5,315 nt of DNA from CAYZBM01 sp964476705 (GCA_964476705.1 CAYZBM010000101.1:1-5315), one strand, 5' to 3'; shown: positions 1-5,025, numbered from the stretch's first letter. Notes: a model not told the origin generated them from the sequence alone. A program made the numbers and translations.

Positions 1-7
1 ACTGGGA

Positions 8-38
8 AAAAAGTGTTTTTTATAAAAAAACACTTTTT
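8..38. terminator. AT-rich perfect hairpin, possible terminator of an upstream gene
   Basis: Positions 8-21 (AAAAAGTGTTTTTT) are the exact reverse complement of 25-38, leaving a 3-base loop, so RNA from either strand could form a 14-bp stem. The arm ends in five T on the + strand and, by symmetry, on the - strand. This is the general shape of a bidirectional intrinsic terminator in an AT-rich genome. Only two of the 14 pairs are G-C, so the stem is weaker than a classical terminator. It probably ends a gene outside the window and separates it from ndk. Confidence 0.5.
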
Positions 39-61
39 CACAACCGACTATTTAATATTTA

Positions 62-89
62 TTGCAATTTTATCTATATATTGTATATA
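62..89 (+). promoter_or_regulatory. Possible sigma-70 promoter of ndk
   Basis: TTGCAA at 62-67 matches the -35 consensus at 4 of 6 positions. TATATA at 84-89 matches the -10 consensus at 4 of 6, with a 16-base spacer. Transcription would begin near 96, leaving a leader of about 50 bases before the ndk ATG at 148. In DNA this AT-rich such matches arise by chance, so the call rests mainly on its position between the hairpin at 8-38 and the gene. Confidence 0.35.
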
Positions 90-147
90 CCGAGCGCGTA
101 TTCGCAATCATTTAAAGAATAAATTGTTAATTTATAGGAAAAATATT

Positions 148-567
148 ATGTCAGAACTTACTTTATCTATCATTAAGCCCGATGCTACAAAGCGTAATTT
201 AACTGGAAAAATAAATGCTATTTTTGAAGAAAATGGTTTAGTTATAGCGGCGCAAAAAAAAGTTATTTTAAGTAAACATGAAGCTGAGCAATTTTATATT
301 GAACATAAAGCTCGCCCTTTTTATGGCGAATTAGTTGATTTTATGATTTCAGGGCCAGTAGTTTTACAAGTACTTAAAGGTGAAAATGCAGTATTAAAAA
401 ATAGAGATCTTATGGGCGCTACTAATCCTAAAGATGCTAGAGACGGTACTATCCGTAAATTATTTTCTTTGAGTGTTGGTGAAAATTCAGTTCATGGTTC
501 AGATAGTTTAGAATCAGCAAAAAGAGAAATTAGTTTCTTTTTCTCACAATGTGAGATTGTTGCTTAA
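148..567 (+). CDS. ndk: Nucleoside diphosphate kinase
   Basis: Ndk moves the gamma-phosphate of ATP onto other nucleoside diphosphates through a phosphohistidine intermediate and so balances the cytoplasmic NTP and dNTP pools. The 139-residue product has the normal family length. Visible landmarks are the N-terminal LSIIKPDA (residues 6-13, with Lys10), IEHKARPFYGEL (51-62), the nucleotide-binding KNRDLMGATNP (85-95, with Arg87 and Thr93), Arg103, and the active-site block NSVHGSDS (113-120) with His116 as the phosphorylated residue. The frame is open further upstream to position 13, but that extension is not Ndk-like and overlaps a hairpin and a possible promoter. The ATG at 148 is preceded by AGGAAA at 136-141, a usable ribosome binding site. 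The gene converges on the - strand gene ending at 610, with only 42 bases between the two stops. No residue known to be essential appears to be missing. Confidence 0.97.
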   Translation: MSELTLSIIKPDATKRNLTGKINAIFEENGLVIAAQKKVILSKHEAEQFYIEHKARPFYGELVDFMISGPVVLQVLKGENAVLKNRDLMGATNPKDARDGTIRKLFSLSVGENSVHGSDSLESAKREISFFFSQCEIVA

Positions 568-609
568 TTGCCTTTTTAAATTTTTCTCTTAAGTTTTATT
601 AAAGAGACA

Positions 610-1041
610 CTACTGCCCCATCATATCCATAGGAGATGGGGCAAAAGGTGATGTTCCTCCTACAGAAGAAGGAGATCTATTTATTGTCCCGTCCCGAGCA
701 TCTCTATTTTTATTTATAGCATCAGCTGTAGGGTCCTTTCTTTTGTAGCCAGTATTGCTGCTACTACCTCCACTAAACGACTTTAAGAAGTCCAAGTTAA
801 AGCTTGGCATTGATAAATTATTGGGAAGTTCAATTTTTGGTAACTCAGTGCCAGTTGCATATAAAACAATAAGCAGTAATACTGCACTTACAGATAAGGT
901 GATAATTGTGGATAAAATAGAACGCAATATAATAACAACAATCACGCTACCTACTAATACTAATGCGGCGATAACTATGTAGCCAACAATAGGATTTTCT
1001 GCGCTGGTGATACTTTGTATAATCTCGTTTATTTTATCCAT
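610..1041 (-). CDS. Small two-pass membrane protein, function unknown
   Basis: I do not recognise this 143-residue protein. A short N-terminus (MDKINEIIQSITSAENP) is followed by two hydrophobic segments, about residues 18-39 and 42-62, separated by little more than Arg40. This suggests a tight membrane hairpin. Residues 63-85 are rich in Pro, Leu and Asn (TELPKIELPNNLSMPSFN). Residues 86-143 form a low-complexity Ser/Gly/Pro tail (GGSSSN at 91-96, ending SPMDMMGQ) that is probably disordered. No cleavable signal peptide is evident. The ATG at 1041 has no clear Shine-Dalgarno sequence. It lies 63 bases downstream of the gene at 1105-1599 on the same strand, so the two may be co-transcribed. 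The topology recalls holins, SecG or VirB2-like small membrane proteins, but I see no motif that selects one of these. The ordered composition and the typical membrane profile favour a real gene. Confidence 0.72.
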   Translation of the reverse strand: MDKINEIIQSITSAENPIVGYIVIAALVLVGSVIVVIILRSILSTIITLSVSAVLLLIVLYATGTELPKIELPNNLSMPSFNLDFLKSFSGGSSSNTGYKRKDPTADAINKNRDARDGTINRSPSSVGGTSPFAPSPMDMMGQ

Positions 1042-1104
1042 ATAACTTACAGAACTTGAGCTTTAATACCAATTTTAAAATAGATATTTTAATATAAGTT
1101 ATTA

Positions 1105-1599
1105 TTATTCTAGTTCGTCTTCGTCAACCCACTCACGCATTTTTTGGCTCATTTCTTCCATGGCGCGTCTAGTATCTTCAGCTTCTTTAGAAGTATCGGT
1201 TTCAAAAGCCGCATATTGTTGAACATAGATCTTAAACGCTTCAGAATCATTTAGTTGTAAAGCTGCTGTAGCTATAGTTTTAAAATAATCTTTACGATCA
1301 GCATATGCTGGATCATTAGCTACAGATTCAAGATAGTCAGCATAATTAATTAAACCATTTTCTTGGTCTTCTTGTAGCATTTCGCCCATATATTTGCCCA
1401 TAAGAAACTTGTCTCTTTCGCTAGCTTCTGGGTTATCTATAGCGCGCATTAAATTTTGCATTTGATCAGACATTGCCATATTGGCTGAAGCTTCCATTAA
1501 TGATGCTCCGCTAGTAGTTTTTGCCATTAAATCTTGGACATTTTGTGAAATACGTGCGATATCATCTTGGTGTTCTTCCATACGTTCAGATATAGACAT
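1105..1599 (-). CDS. Acidic helical protein, function unknown
   Basis: I do not recognise this 164-residue protein. It is rich in Glu, Asp, Met, Gln and Ala, has no hydrophobic segment and no signal peptide, and should be cytoplasmic and almost wholly alpha-helical. The N-terminal 50 residues (MSISERMEEHQDDIARISQN onward) have a spacing that could support a coiled coil. The middle (MSDQMQNLMRAIDNPEASER, residues 43-62) and later parts look like amphipathic helices, and the end is strongly acidic (EWVDEDELE). The start is supported by GGAG at 1610-1613 (- strand), ten bases upstream of the ATG. The gene lies between lysC (133 bases upstream) and the small membrane protein (63 bases downstream), all on the - strand. 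A three-gene transcript is possible, but I see no sequence that ties its function to lysine synthesis. The codon pattern resembles lysC, so it is likely a resident, lineage-specific gene. Confidence 0.78.
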   Translation of the reverse strand: MSISERMEEHQDDIARISQNVQDLMAKTTSGASLMEASANMAMSDQMQNLMRAIDNPEASERDKFLMGKYMGEMLQEDQENGLINYADYLESVANDPAYADRKDYFKTIATAALQLNDSEAFKIYVQQYAAFETDTSKEAEDTRRAMEEMSQKMREWVDEDELE

Positions 1600-1680
1600 T
1601 TTTTAGCAACTCCGTAATTATCTTGATTATTAAATCTTTATAATATTACTTTTATATACCAAAGATAATAGAATTGGCTA

Positions 1681-1703
1681 GTTAATTTTCTCTTAAAACT
1701 AAC
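1681..1703. terminator. Hairpin downstream of lysC, weak terminator candidate
   Basis: GTTAATTTT at 1681-1689 and AAAACTAAC at 1695-1703 pair over 9 bases with one mismatch around a 5-base loop. It lies 30 to 52 bases beyond the lysC stop in the direction of lysC transcription. Neither strand has a clear T-run after the stem, so termination would be inefficient and readthrough into the gene at 1105-1599 is possible. Confidence 0.25.
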
Positions 1704-1732
1704 AAATAATCTTAAATTTCTAGAATTTAGTG

Positions 1733-2224
1733 CTATTTTTCTTGTTCTACATCAAGCTCGTAGGCGGTGTGTAGAGCTCTTAATGCTAACTCGGTATATT
1801 CCTCATCGATTAAAACGCTGATCTTAATTTCAGAGGTAGTTATCACCAAAATATTAATGTTTTTATCCGCTAGAGTTTGGAACATTTTTTGTGCAAGACC
1901 GGCATGGCTTCGCATACCAACGCCAATTACTGATACTTTAGCAACATTTTGATTTACTAGCATTTTTTCGTAACCAATTTGGTCATTAGCATTTTCAAGA
2001 GCAAGTTTAGCTCGTGTTACATCAGCTTTGGGAATAGTAAAAGTTATGTCGGTTTTTTGTCCATTCTCGGTGATATTTTGGACGATCATATCTACATTAA
2101 TTTCTTGCGCAGTAAGGGGTGCAAATACTAAAGCGGCAACGCCTGGTTTATTAGGGACGTTAAGTAAAGTTATTTGTGCCTCATTACGGCTATAAGTTAC
2201 ACCAGTTACTAAATGTCTTTCCAT
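1733..2224 (-). CDS. lysC: Probable separate regulatory beta chain of aspartokinase, from an internal start in lysC
   Basis: In-frame ATG codon 250 of lysC (2222-2224) is preceded by AGGAGG at 2230-2235 with a 5-base gap, the best ribosome binding site in the window. Initiation here would give a 163-residue, roughly 17-18 kDa protein beginning MERHLVTGV and holding both ACT domains but no kinase domain. This matches the known architecture of Bacillus subtilis aspartokinase II and Corynebacterium glutamicum LysC, where an in-frame internal start makes a beta chain that joins alpha in an alpha2-beta2 enzyme. The start also falls at the linker between kinase and ACT regions, as in those enzymes. 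The site is built from consecutive GAG GAG codons, whereas most other Glu codons I read in this gene are GAA, which suggests the bases are kept for the ribosome. That the chain is made here is inference. Confidence 0.6.
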   Translation of the reverse strand: MERHLVTGVTYSRNEAQITLLNVPNKPGVAALVFAPLTAQEINVDMIVQNITENGQKTDITFTIPKADVTRAKLALENANDQIGYEKMLVNQNVAKVSVIGVGMRSHAGLAQKMFQTLADKNINILVITTSEIKISVLIDEEYTELALRALHTAYELDVEQEK

Positions 2225-2971
2225 GACTTCCTCCTCGGAGACTAAGAATGTTCCACCATTATTTGAAAAGCTTGATAAAACCTGAACTCTAACATTATGT
2301 TTCATCGCCATTTCAACAGATCTTAATTGTAATACTTTTGCGCCTAAAGATGCCATTTCTAGCATTTCTTCATAAGCAACTTTGTCAAGTTTGCGGGCTT
2401 TGGGTACGAGTCTTGGGTCGGCGGTATAAATACCATCAACATCTGTATATATATCGCAAAGATCAGCATCAAGCGCGGCAGCTAAGGCCACAGCTGAAGT
2501 ATCAGAGCCACCTCGGCCCAAAGTTGTAATTCTATTTTCTTCAGTTATTCCTTGAAAACCGGCAATAACTGCAACTTCACCATTTTTTAAAGATTCTTTA
2601 AGCAGGCCGGCATCTATGCCTTCAATTCGAGCTTTGGAATAAACACCATCAGTTTTAAGACCAATTTGCCACCCGAGCCATGATCTGGCTTTAACTCCAA
2701 GTTCTTGTAAGGCTAGGGCCAAAAGGCCTGCCGTTACTTGCTCACCTGAGGCTACAATTGAGTCATATTCTTTTAAGGCTTCATTATTAGTTAAAGATGA
2801 AACTTCTTCACAAAAAGCCACCAGCTCATTGGTTTTGCCGGACATGGCAGATACTACCACGGCTACATTATTGCCTTTATCTACTTCTTTTTTAACTAAA
2901 GTTGCAACATGTTTAATTCTTTCAGTGTTAGCAACGCTAGTTCCACCAAATTTTTGTACAATTACTGGCAT
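1733..2971 (-). CDS. lysC: Aspartate kinase (aspartokinase), full-length alpha chain
   Basis: Aspartokinase phosphorylates L-aspartate with ATP to give L-aspartyl-4-phosphate, the first step toward diaminopimelate (peptidoglycan), lysine, threonine and methionine. The 412-residue protein has the length of monofunctional enzymes of the LysC type. The kinase domain occupies about residues 1-240: KFGGTS (7-12) with Lys7, SGEQVT (75-80), GRGGSDTSA (152-160) and the nucleotide-site block YTDVDGIYTADPR (175-187). Two ACT domains follow, at about 265-335 (VPNKPGVAALVF, 272-283) and 345-405 (SEIKISVLID, 380-389). Domains of this kind give feedback control by lysine and/or threonine. The ATG at 2971 starts directly at the conserved MPVIVQKFGGTS but has no strong Shine-Dalgarno sequence. 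By contrast a perfect AGGAGG precedes the internal Met250 (see the entry at 1733-2224). The gene is divergent from ubiG, with 225 bases between the starts that include a palindromic repeat. Confidence 0.97.
   Translation of the reverse strand: MPVIVQKFGGTSVANTERIKHVATLVKKEVDKGNNVAVVVSAMSGKTNELVAFCEEVSSLTNNEALKEYDSIVASGEQVTAGLLALALQELGVKARSWLGWQIGLKTDGVYSKARIEGIDAGLLKESLKNGEVAVIAGFQGITEENRITTLGRGGSDTSAVALAAALDADLCDIYTDVDGIYTADPRLVPKARKLDKVAYEEMLEMASLGAKVLQLRSVEMAMKHNVRVQVLSSFSNNGGTFLVSEEEVMERHLVTGVTYSRNEAQITLLNVPNKPGVAALVFAPLTAQEINVDMIVQNITENGQKTDITFTIPKADVTRAKLALENANDQIGYEKMLVNQNVAKVSVIGVGMRSHAGLAQKMFQTLADKNINILVITTSEIKISVLIDEEYTELALRALHTAYELDVEQEK
2230..2235 (-). promoter_or_regulatory. Perfect Shine-Dalgarno inside lysC
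   Basis: The - strand reads CCGAGGAGGAAGTCATGG here. AGGAGG is fully complementary to the usual 16S anti-Shine-Dalgarno and sits 5 bases from the in-frame ATG of Met250. The authentic lysC start at 2971 has nothing comparable. It is also more complete than the sites before ndk, the 1105-1599 gene or the antitoxin. Confidence 0.65.
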
Positions 2972-3033
2972 AATATCTAATTATTCTATATGTTTTTCTA
3001 AAACAAAATATAGTATTTCTTACTTGAAATGAA

Positions 3034-3116
3034 TATATTAATGGATCCTGAATAAAACATAAAAATTGTTTATAAGTATATGTTTTTTCAGGATATGTAG
3101 CATTATAAAAATGATT
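3034..3116 (+). repeat. Palindromic repeat element, copy 1
   Basis: This element matches the reverse complement of 5198-5278. The two ends (20 bases from GGATCC at 3043, and 27 bases at 3077-3103) are identical in the two copies, while the loop (3063-3076) has several substitutions and a 1-base indel. Flanking bases match less well. Within the copy, 3045-3061 pairs with 3079-3094 as a 16-bp stem with a single bulged T at 3053 and a 17-base loop. It sits in the lysC-ubiG divergent intergenic region, so it may lie in the ubiG leader or next to either promoter. The form is that of a short hairpin repeat or miniature inverted-repeat element. I cannot assign it to a named family such as the Rickettsia palindromic elements. 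Confidence 0.88.
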
Positions 3117-3147
3117 GATTATATATGTATTTTATTGTCAATCATTT
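3109..3147 (+). other. Inverted repeat (hairpin) upstream of ubiG
   Basis: AAATGATTGA at 3109-3118 is the exact reverse complement of TCAATCATTT at 3138-3147, giving a 10-bp stem with a 19-base loop. It begins where the palindromic repeat copy 1 fades out and ends 49 bases before the ubiG ATG. It could be a leader hairpin or an operator. No regulator is indicated by the sequence, and copy 2 of the repeat does not carry it in this form. Confidence 0.4.
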
Positions 3148-3196
3148 CTTAATCTACTATAGTTATCTAATATTAAATTTACAATATGTCCAGCAA

Positions 3197-3994
3197 ATGA
3201 GTGAAAAAAAAGCTAAAATTTATCAAAATGAGCAAAATTCTGAGCAAGTCAGTAGTCAAACTATCGACCCAGATGAGATAGCAAAATTCTCAAAGATGGC
3301 GAGCCAGTGGTGGGATGAAGAGGGGGTGTTTAAACCATTACATAAATTTAACCCCACGCGGGTAAAATTTATTAAAGATATGGCAATTAAGCATTTTTCT
3401 TTGGCCGATAATACTAATAATAATGCGGCACCACTAAGTGGAATTAGTATTTTAGATGTAGGCTGTGGTGGTGGGCTATTGGCAGAACCATTAGCCAGAT
3501 TAGGGGCTAATGTAACAGCTATTGATGCTAGTTACAAAAATATTCAAATAGCGACCTTGCATGCCAAAGAATCAGGTCTTGATATTAATTACCGAAATAT
3601 TAGTGCCGAAGAATTGCTCCTTGAAAATATAAAGTTTGATATAGTTTTAAATATGGAAGTAATTGAGCATGTGGCAGACCCGGCTGCTTTTATAGCTACT
3701 CTTGCTGGCCTTATAAACCTAAGAGGCTTAATTTTTAATGCTACCTTAAATAAAACAATTAAAGCTTATCTATTTGCCATTATTGCTGCTGAATATGTTT
3801 TATCGTGGCTGCCACGTGGTACTCATGATTTTAATAAATTTATCAAACCTTCTTATTTACATAAATTTCTGGAAGATAATGGTCTCAAAGTTAAAGAGTT
3901 AGTTGGAGTTGCTTATAACCCTTTAAACGGCAAATGGTCGTTGTCACCTGATGTTAGTATTAATTATATTATGGTGGGGGAGAAGGTCATTTAA
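3197..3994 (+). CDS. ubiG: Ubiquinone biosynthesis O-methyltransferase UbiG
   Basis: UbiG uses S-adenosylmethionine for both O-methylations in ubiquinone synthesis, acting on membrane-associated polyprenyl intermediates. From the ATG at 3197 the protein has 265 residues, slightly longer than the E. coli enzyme. Motif I is ILDVGCGGG (85-93), the ribose-binding acidic residue is Asp110 in VTAID, and NMEVIEHV (152-159) is the typical motif near the active site. A UbiG-specific segment runs through residues 181-218, with AAEYVLSWLPRGTHDFNKFI at 197-216. The N-terminal EIAKFSKMASQWWDEEGVFK (27-46) also matches UbiG proteins, including Rickettsia homologues as I know them. The frame is open upstream to 3125, but those 24 codons are hydrophobic, unlike UbiG, and overlap the hairpin at 3109-3147, so I place the start at MSEKKAK. 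No good Shine-Dalgarno precedes it. Residues 1-25 are a polar, possibly disordered extension. Confidence 0.95.
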   Translation: MSEKKAKIYQNEQNSEQVSSQTIDPDEIAKFSKMASQWWDEEGVFKPLHKFNPTRVKFIKDMAIKHFSLADNTNNNAAPLSGISILDVGCGGGLLAEPLARLGANVTAIDASYKNIQIATLHAKESGLDINYRNISAEELLLENIKFDIVLNMEVIEHVADPAAFIATLAGLINLRGLIFNATLNKTIKAYLFAIIAAEYVLSWLPRGTHDFNKFIKPSYLHKFLEDNGLKVKELVGVAYNPLNGKWSLSPDVSINYIMVGEKVI

Positions 3995-4070
3995 TTTTTA
4001 TTACTGAAATATTAAAAGACATCTAATATTCTTTTGTAAATAATATACTTCAAATTGCGCATAAGATGTT

Positions 4071-4096
4071 CTAAGCGCGCTTAGGTTGTTTTTAAT
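4071..4096 (+). terminator. Likely intrinsic terminator of ubiG
   Basis: CTAAGCGCGCTTAG at 4071-4084 is a perfect 14-base palindrome that can fold as a 5-bp stem with a CGCG loop. It is followed by GTTGTTTTTAATTT, a T-rich tail only on the + strand. It stands 77 bases after the ubiG stop and about 65 bases before the promoter of the toxin-antitoxin operon, so it would insulate the two units. The stem is short. Confidence 0.5.
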
Positions 4097-4160
4097 TTAT
4101 TATACGATTACTTACATATTTGCACACGCATATTTTATTTATTTTAGGCCGGAAAATACG

Positions 4161-4190
4161 TTGACAATGTGTGCCTATAGTGTGTATAAT
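4161..4190 (+). promoter_or_regulatory. Consensus sigma-70 promoter of the toxin-antitoxin operon
   Basis: TTGACA (4161-4166) and TATAAT (4185-4190) both match the consensus perfectly, with an 18-base spacer. Transcription should start near 4196-4198, which is inside the toxin's Shine-Dalgarno GGAGGT (4195-4200), so the mRNA would be nearly leaderless. The spacer carries a direct repeat (TGTGTG at 4168-4173 and GTGTGT at 4180-4185) that could be part of an operator. GCACAC at 4122-4127 and GTGTGC at 4169-4174 form a distant inverted pair. Antitoxins of this kind usually repress their own promoter, but I cannot identify the operator with certainty. Confidence 0.88.
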
Positions 4191-4203
4191 TTATGGAGGT
4201 AAT

Positions 4204-4563
4204 ATGGTTGAATTTTTATATGATATTGAAAAAGATAAAAAATTACAGAAGGAAAGATTTATTAGTTTTGATGAAGTTATAGAGTTTATAGAGGCTGATT
4301 GCATAATAGATATAAAAGATCATCCTATGAAGTTTAAATATCCGCATCAAAAGATCTATTTAATTGATATTAATGACTATGTATGGATTGTGCCTTACAT
4401 AAGAAATGAAGATAAAATTTTCTTAAAAACTGCTTATAAAAGTAGGAAATATACTAAATTATATAAAAAAACAAATAAGGAGAATAAAGATGAGCAAGAA
4501 AACAATCAAACCAACATTAAACCCCTTAGACCAAGAAGAACAAGAGATACTAGACTTGTTTGA
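4204..4563 (+). CDS. BrnT-like (RelE-fold) toxin of a type II toxin-antitoxin pair, with a frameshifted or run-on C-terminus
   Basis: The first 89 residues fit the BrnT-like group of small RNase toxins that pair with ribbon-helix-helix antitoxins. Family-like features are FLYDIEKDKKLQKERFISFD (4-23), IDIKDHP (35-41), KYPHQKIYLIDINDYVWIVP (45-64) and the C-terminal FLKTAYKSRKYTKLYKK (73-89). Such toxins cleave mRNA or otherwise block translation, but activity here is inferred. The start is the ATG at 4204. An earlier in-frame start would place codons inside the promoter. Members normally end soon after the SRK..K.Y motif. Here the frame runs on for 30 residues, over the antitoxin's ribosome site and 74 bases into its gene, ending in a basic stretch (KPLRPRRTRDTRLV). 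The A7 tract at 4465-4471 marks where the normal end was probably lost. The order toxin-then-antitoxin is that of brnTA. Family assignment is from recognition, not a search. Confidence 0.8.
   Translation: MVEFLYDIEKDKKLQKERFISFDEVIEFIEADCIIDIKDHPMKFKYPHQKIYLIDINDYVWIVPYIRNEDKIFLKTAYKSRKYTKLYKKTNKENKDEQENNQTNIKPLRPRRTRDTRLV
4465..4471 (+). other. A7 tract at the expected end of the toxin, candidate slippage or frameshift site
   Basis: Codons 88-90 of the toxin are AAA AAA ACA, read from seven consecutive A. With eight A the frame becomes AAA AAA AAC AAA TAA and stops at 4476-4478, giving a 91-residue toxin of normal family length just before the antitoxin's AAGGAG. With six A the frame continues through 4490 into the antitoxin ATG and yields an in-frame toxin-antitoxin fusion. 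So the three A-counts give three different products. The tract is either a recent indel, a sequencing error, or a place where polymerase slippage makes a mixture. Confidence 0.55.
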
Positions 4564-4783
4564 GGAAGGTAAATTAAAATCTTCAAAAAATGCTAAGCAA
4601 GAAATTGCAATAGCTAAAAAAGCGGCGACTAATTACATAAATGCTAAAAAAAATGCTCGGATTAATATTAGGCTTTCAAGTGATGATTTAGATAAATTAA
4701 AATCTATTGCTGTGGCGGAAGGTTTACCTTATCAAACTTTAATAGCTAGTGTTTTGCATAAATATATTGCAAGTAAGTTATAA
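4490..4783 (+). CDS. CopG/BrnA-type ribbon-helix-helix antitoxin
   Basis: This 97-residue protein is the probable cognate antitoxin of the BrnT-like toxin. The N-terminal half (NPLDQEEQEILDLFEEGKLK, residues 11-30, and the Lys/Ala-rich helix to about 54) is typical of the part that wraps the toxin. The C-terminal half is a ribbon-helix-helix DNA-binding fold: beta-strand ARINIRLS (56-63), helix A about 64-77, the turn EGLPYQTLI (77-85) and helix B to the end (ASVLHKYIASKL). Here the DNA-binding domain is C-terminal, as in BrnA. AAGGAG at 4477-4482 lies 7 bases before the ATG, and the start lies inside the run-on toxin frame, so translation is probably coupled. The dimer with toxin is expected to repress the 4161-4190 promoter. 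The length and all main elements look intact. Confidence 0.88.
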   Translation: MSKKTIKPTLNPLDQEEQEILDLFEEGKLKSSKNAKQEIAIAKKAATNYINAKKNARINIRLSSDDLDKLKSIAVAEGLPYQTLIASVLHKYIASKL

Positions 4784-4816
4784 TTTATTTGGAAGTTTAA
4801 ATATTTTATACACCAT

Positions 4817-4827
4817 AAATCCGTCAT
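4817..4827. repeat. 11-base direct repeat AAATCCGTCAT, first copy
   Basis: AAATCCGTCAT occurs here and again at 4950-4960, 122 bases between the copies, in a region with no gene. An exact 11-mer with five G/C bases is somewhat unlikely by chance in this AT-rich stretch. The context around the two copies is otherwise different. Confidence 0.4.
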
Positions 4828-4870
4828 CAATAGAGTTTTTTAATTTTATCTGCAATATGGTATTTTTTAT

Positions 4871-4899
4871 TTGAAGTGACCTATACAAAAAATTAAAAT
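4871..4899 (+). promoter_or_regulatory. Promoter-like sequence in the noncoding region
   Basis: TTGAAG at 4871-4876 (4 of 6 of the -35) and TAAAAT at 4894-4899 (5 of 6 of the -10) are 17 bases apart. The predicted start near 4906 falls directly at the 5' edge of a hairpin (4907-4944), the arrangement expected for a small RNA gene. Chance matches are common in such AT-rich DNA. Confidence 0.35.
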
Positions 4900-4949
4900 A
4901 ACGTTCAAGTTAAGCGGATAGATAATGGTAAACTCCGCAAACTTCTCCC

Positions 4950-4960
4950 AAATCCGTCAT
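4950..4960. repeat. 11-base direct repeat AAATCCGTCAT, second copy
   Basis: Second exact copy of the 11-mer at 4817-4827. This copy extends into CCGTCATTCACGG, which can form a 4-bp hairpin, and lies within the candidate small RNA. Confidence 0.4.
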
Positions 4961-5003
4961 TCACGGTTCTTATCTTTTTCCCGAAATATTATCAATAAAA
5001 TTA

Positions 5004-5025
5004 GCGCTCGACTTTGGTTGAGCGC
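5004..5025. terminator. Strong GC-rich hairpin, possible bidirectional terminator
   Basis: GCGCTCGAC (5004-5012) pairs with GTTGAGCGC (5017-5025) over nine bases, one of them a G-T wobble on the + strand, around a 4-base TTTG loop. The + strand continues CATAAATATTTTTAT, and the - strand reads TAATTTTATTG after the stem. Both tails are T-rich but not clean T-runs. It may end the candidate small RNA and also catch readthrough from the antitoxin gene 220 bases upstream. It is the most stable-looking short hairpin in the window. Confidence 0.5.

Noticed and set aside
13..147. In-frame N-terminal extension of ndk (45 extra residues, hydrophobic)
   Set aside because: It would start with GTG inside the hairpin at 8-38, has no Ndk similarity, and the ATG at 148 has a ribosome site and gives the normal family length.
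542..607. Terminator for ndk or its convergent neighbour (TCTCACA/TGTGAGA at 542-556, or TCTCTT/AAGAGA at 585-607)
   Set aside because: The first lies inside the ndk end with its T-run too far away. The second has no T-run after the stem on either strand.
755..982. Open frame on the + strand opposite the small membrane protein
   Set aside because: It is the antisense shadow of the 610-1041 gene, with no ribosome site and no recognisable product.
1637..1662. Promoter for the 1105-1599 gene (TTGGTA and TATAAA on the - strand)
   Set aside because: The spacer is only 14 bases and the hexamers are weak matches. It cannot be separated from chance in this AT-rich gap.
2829..3032. Open frame on the + strand over the lysC start
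   Set aside because: Antisense to a highly conserved part of lysC. The frame is open only because of the composition of that gene.
3125..3196. Longer ubiG start giving 24 extra hydrophobic residues
   Set aside because: The extension overlaps the hairpin at 3109-3147 and is unlike any UbiG N-terminus. The ATG at 3197 gives a normal polar start.
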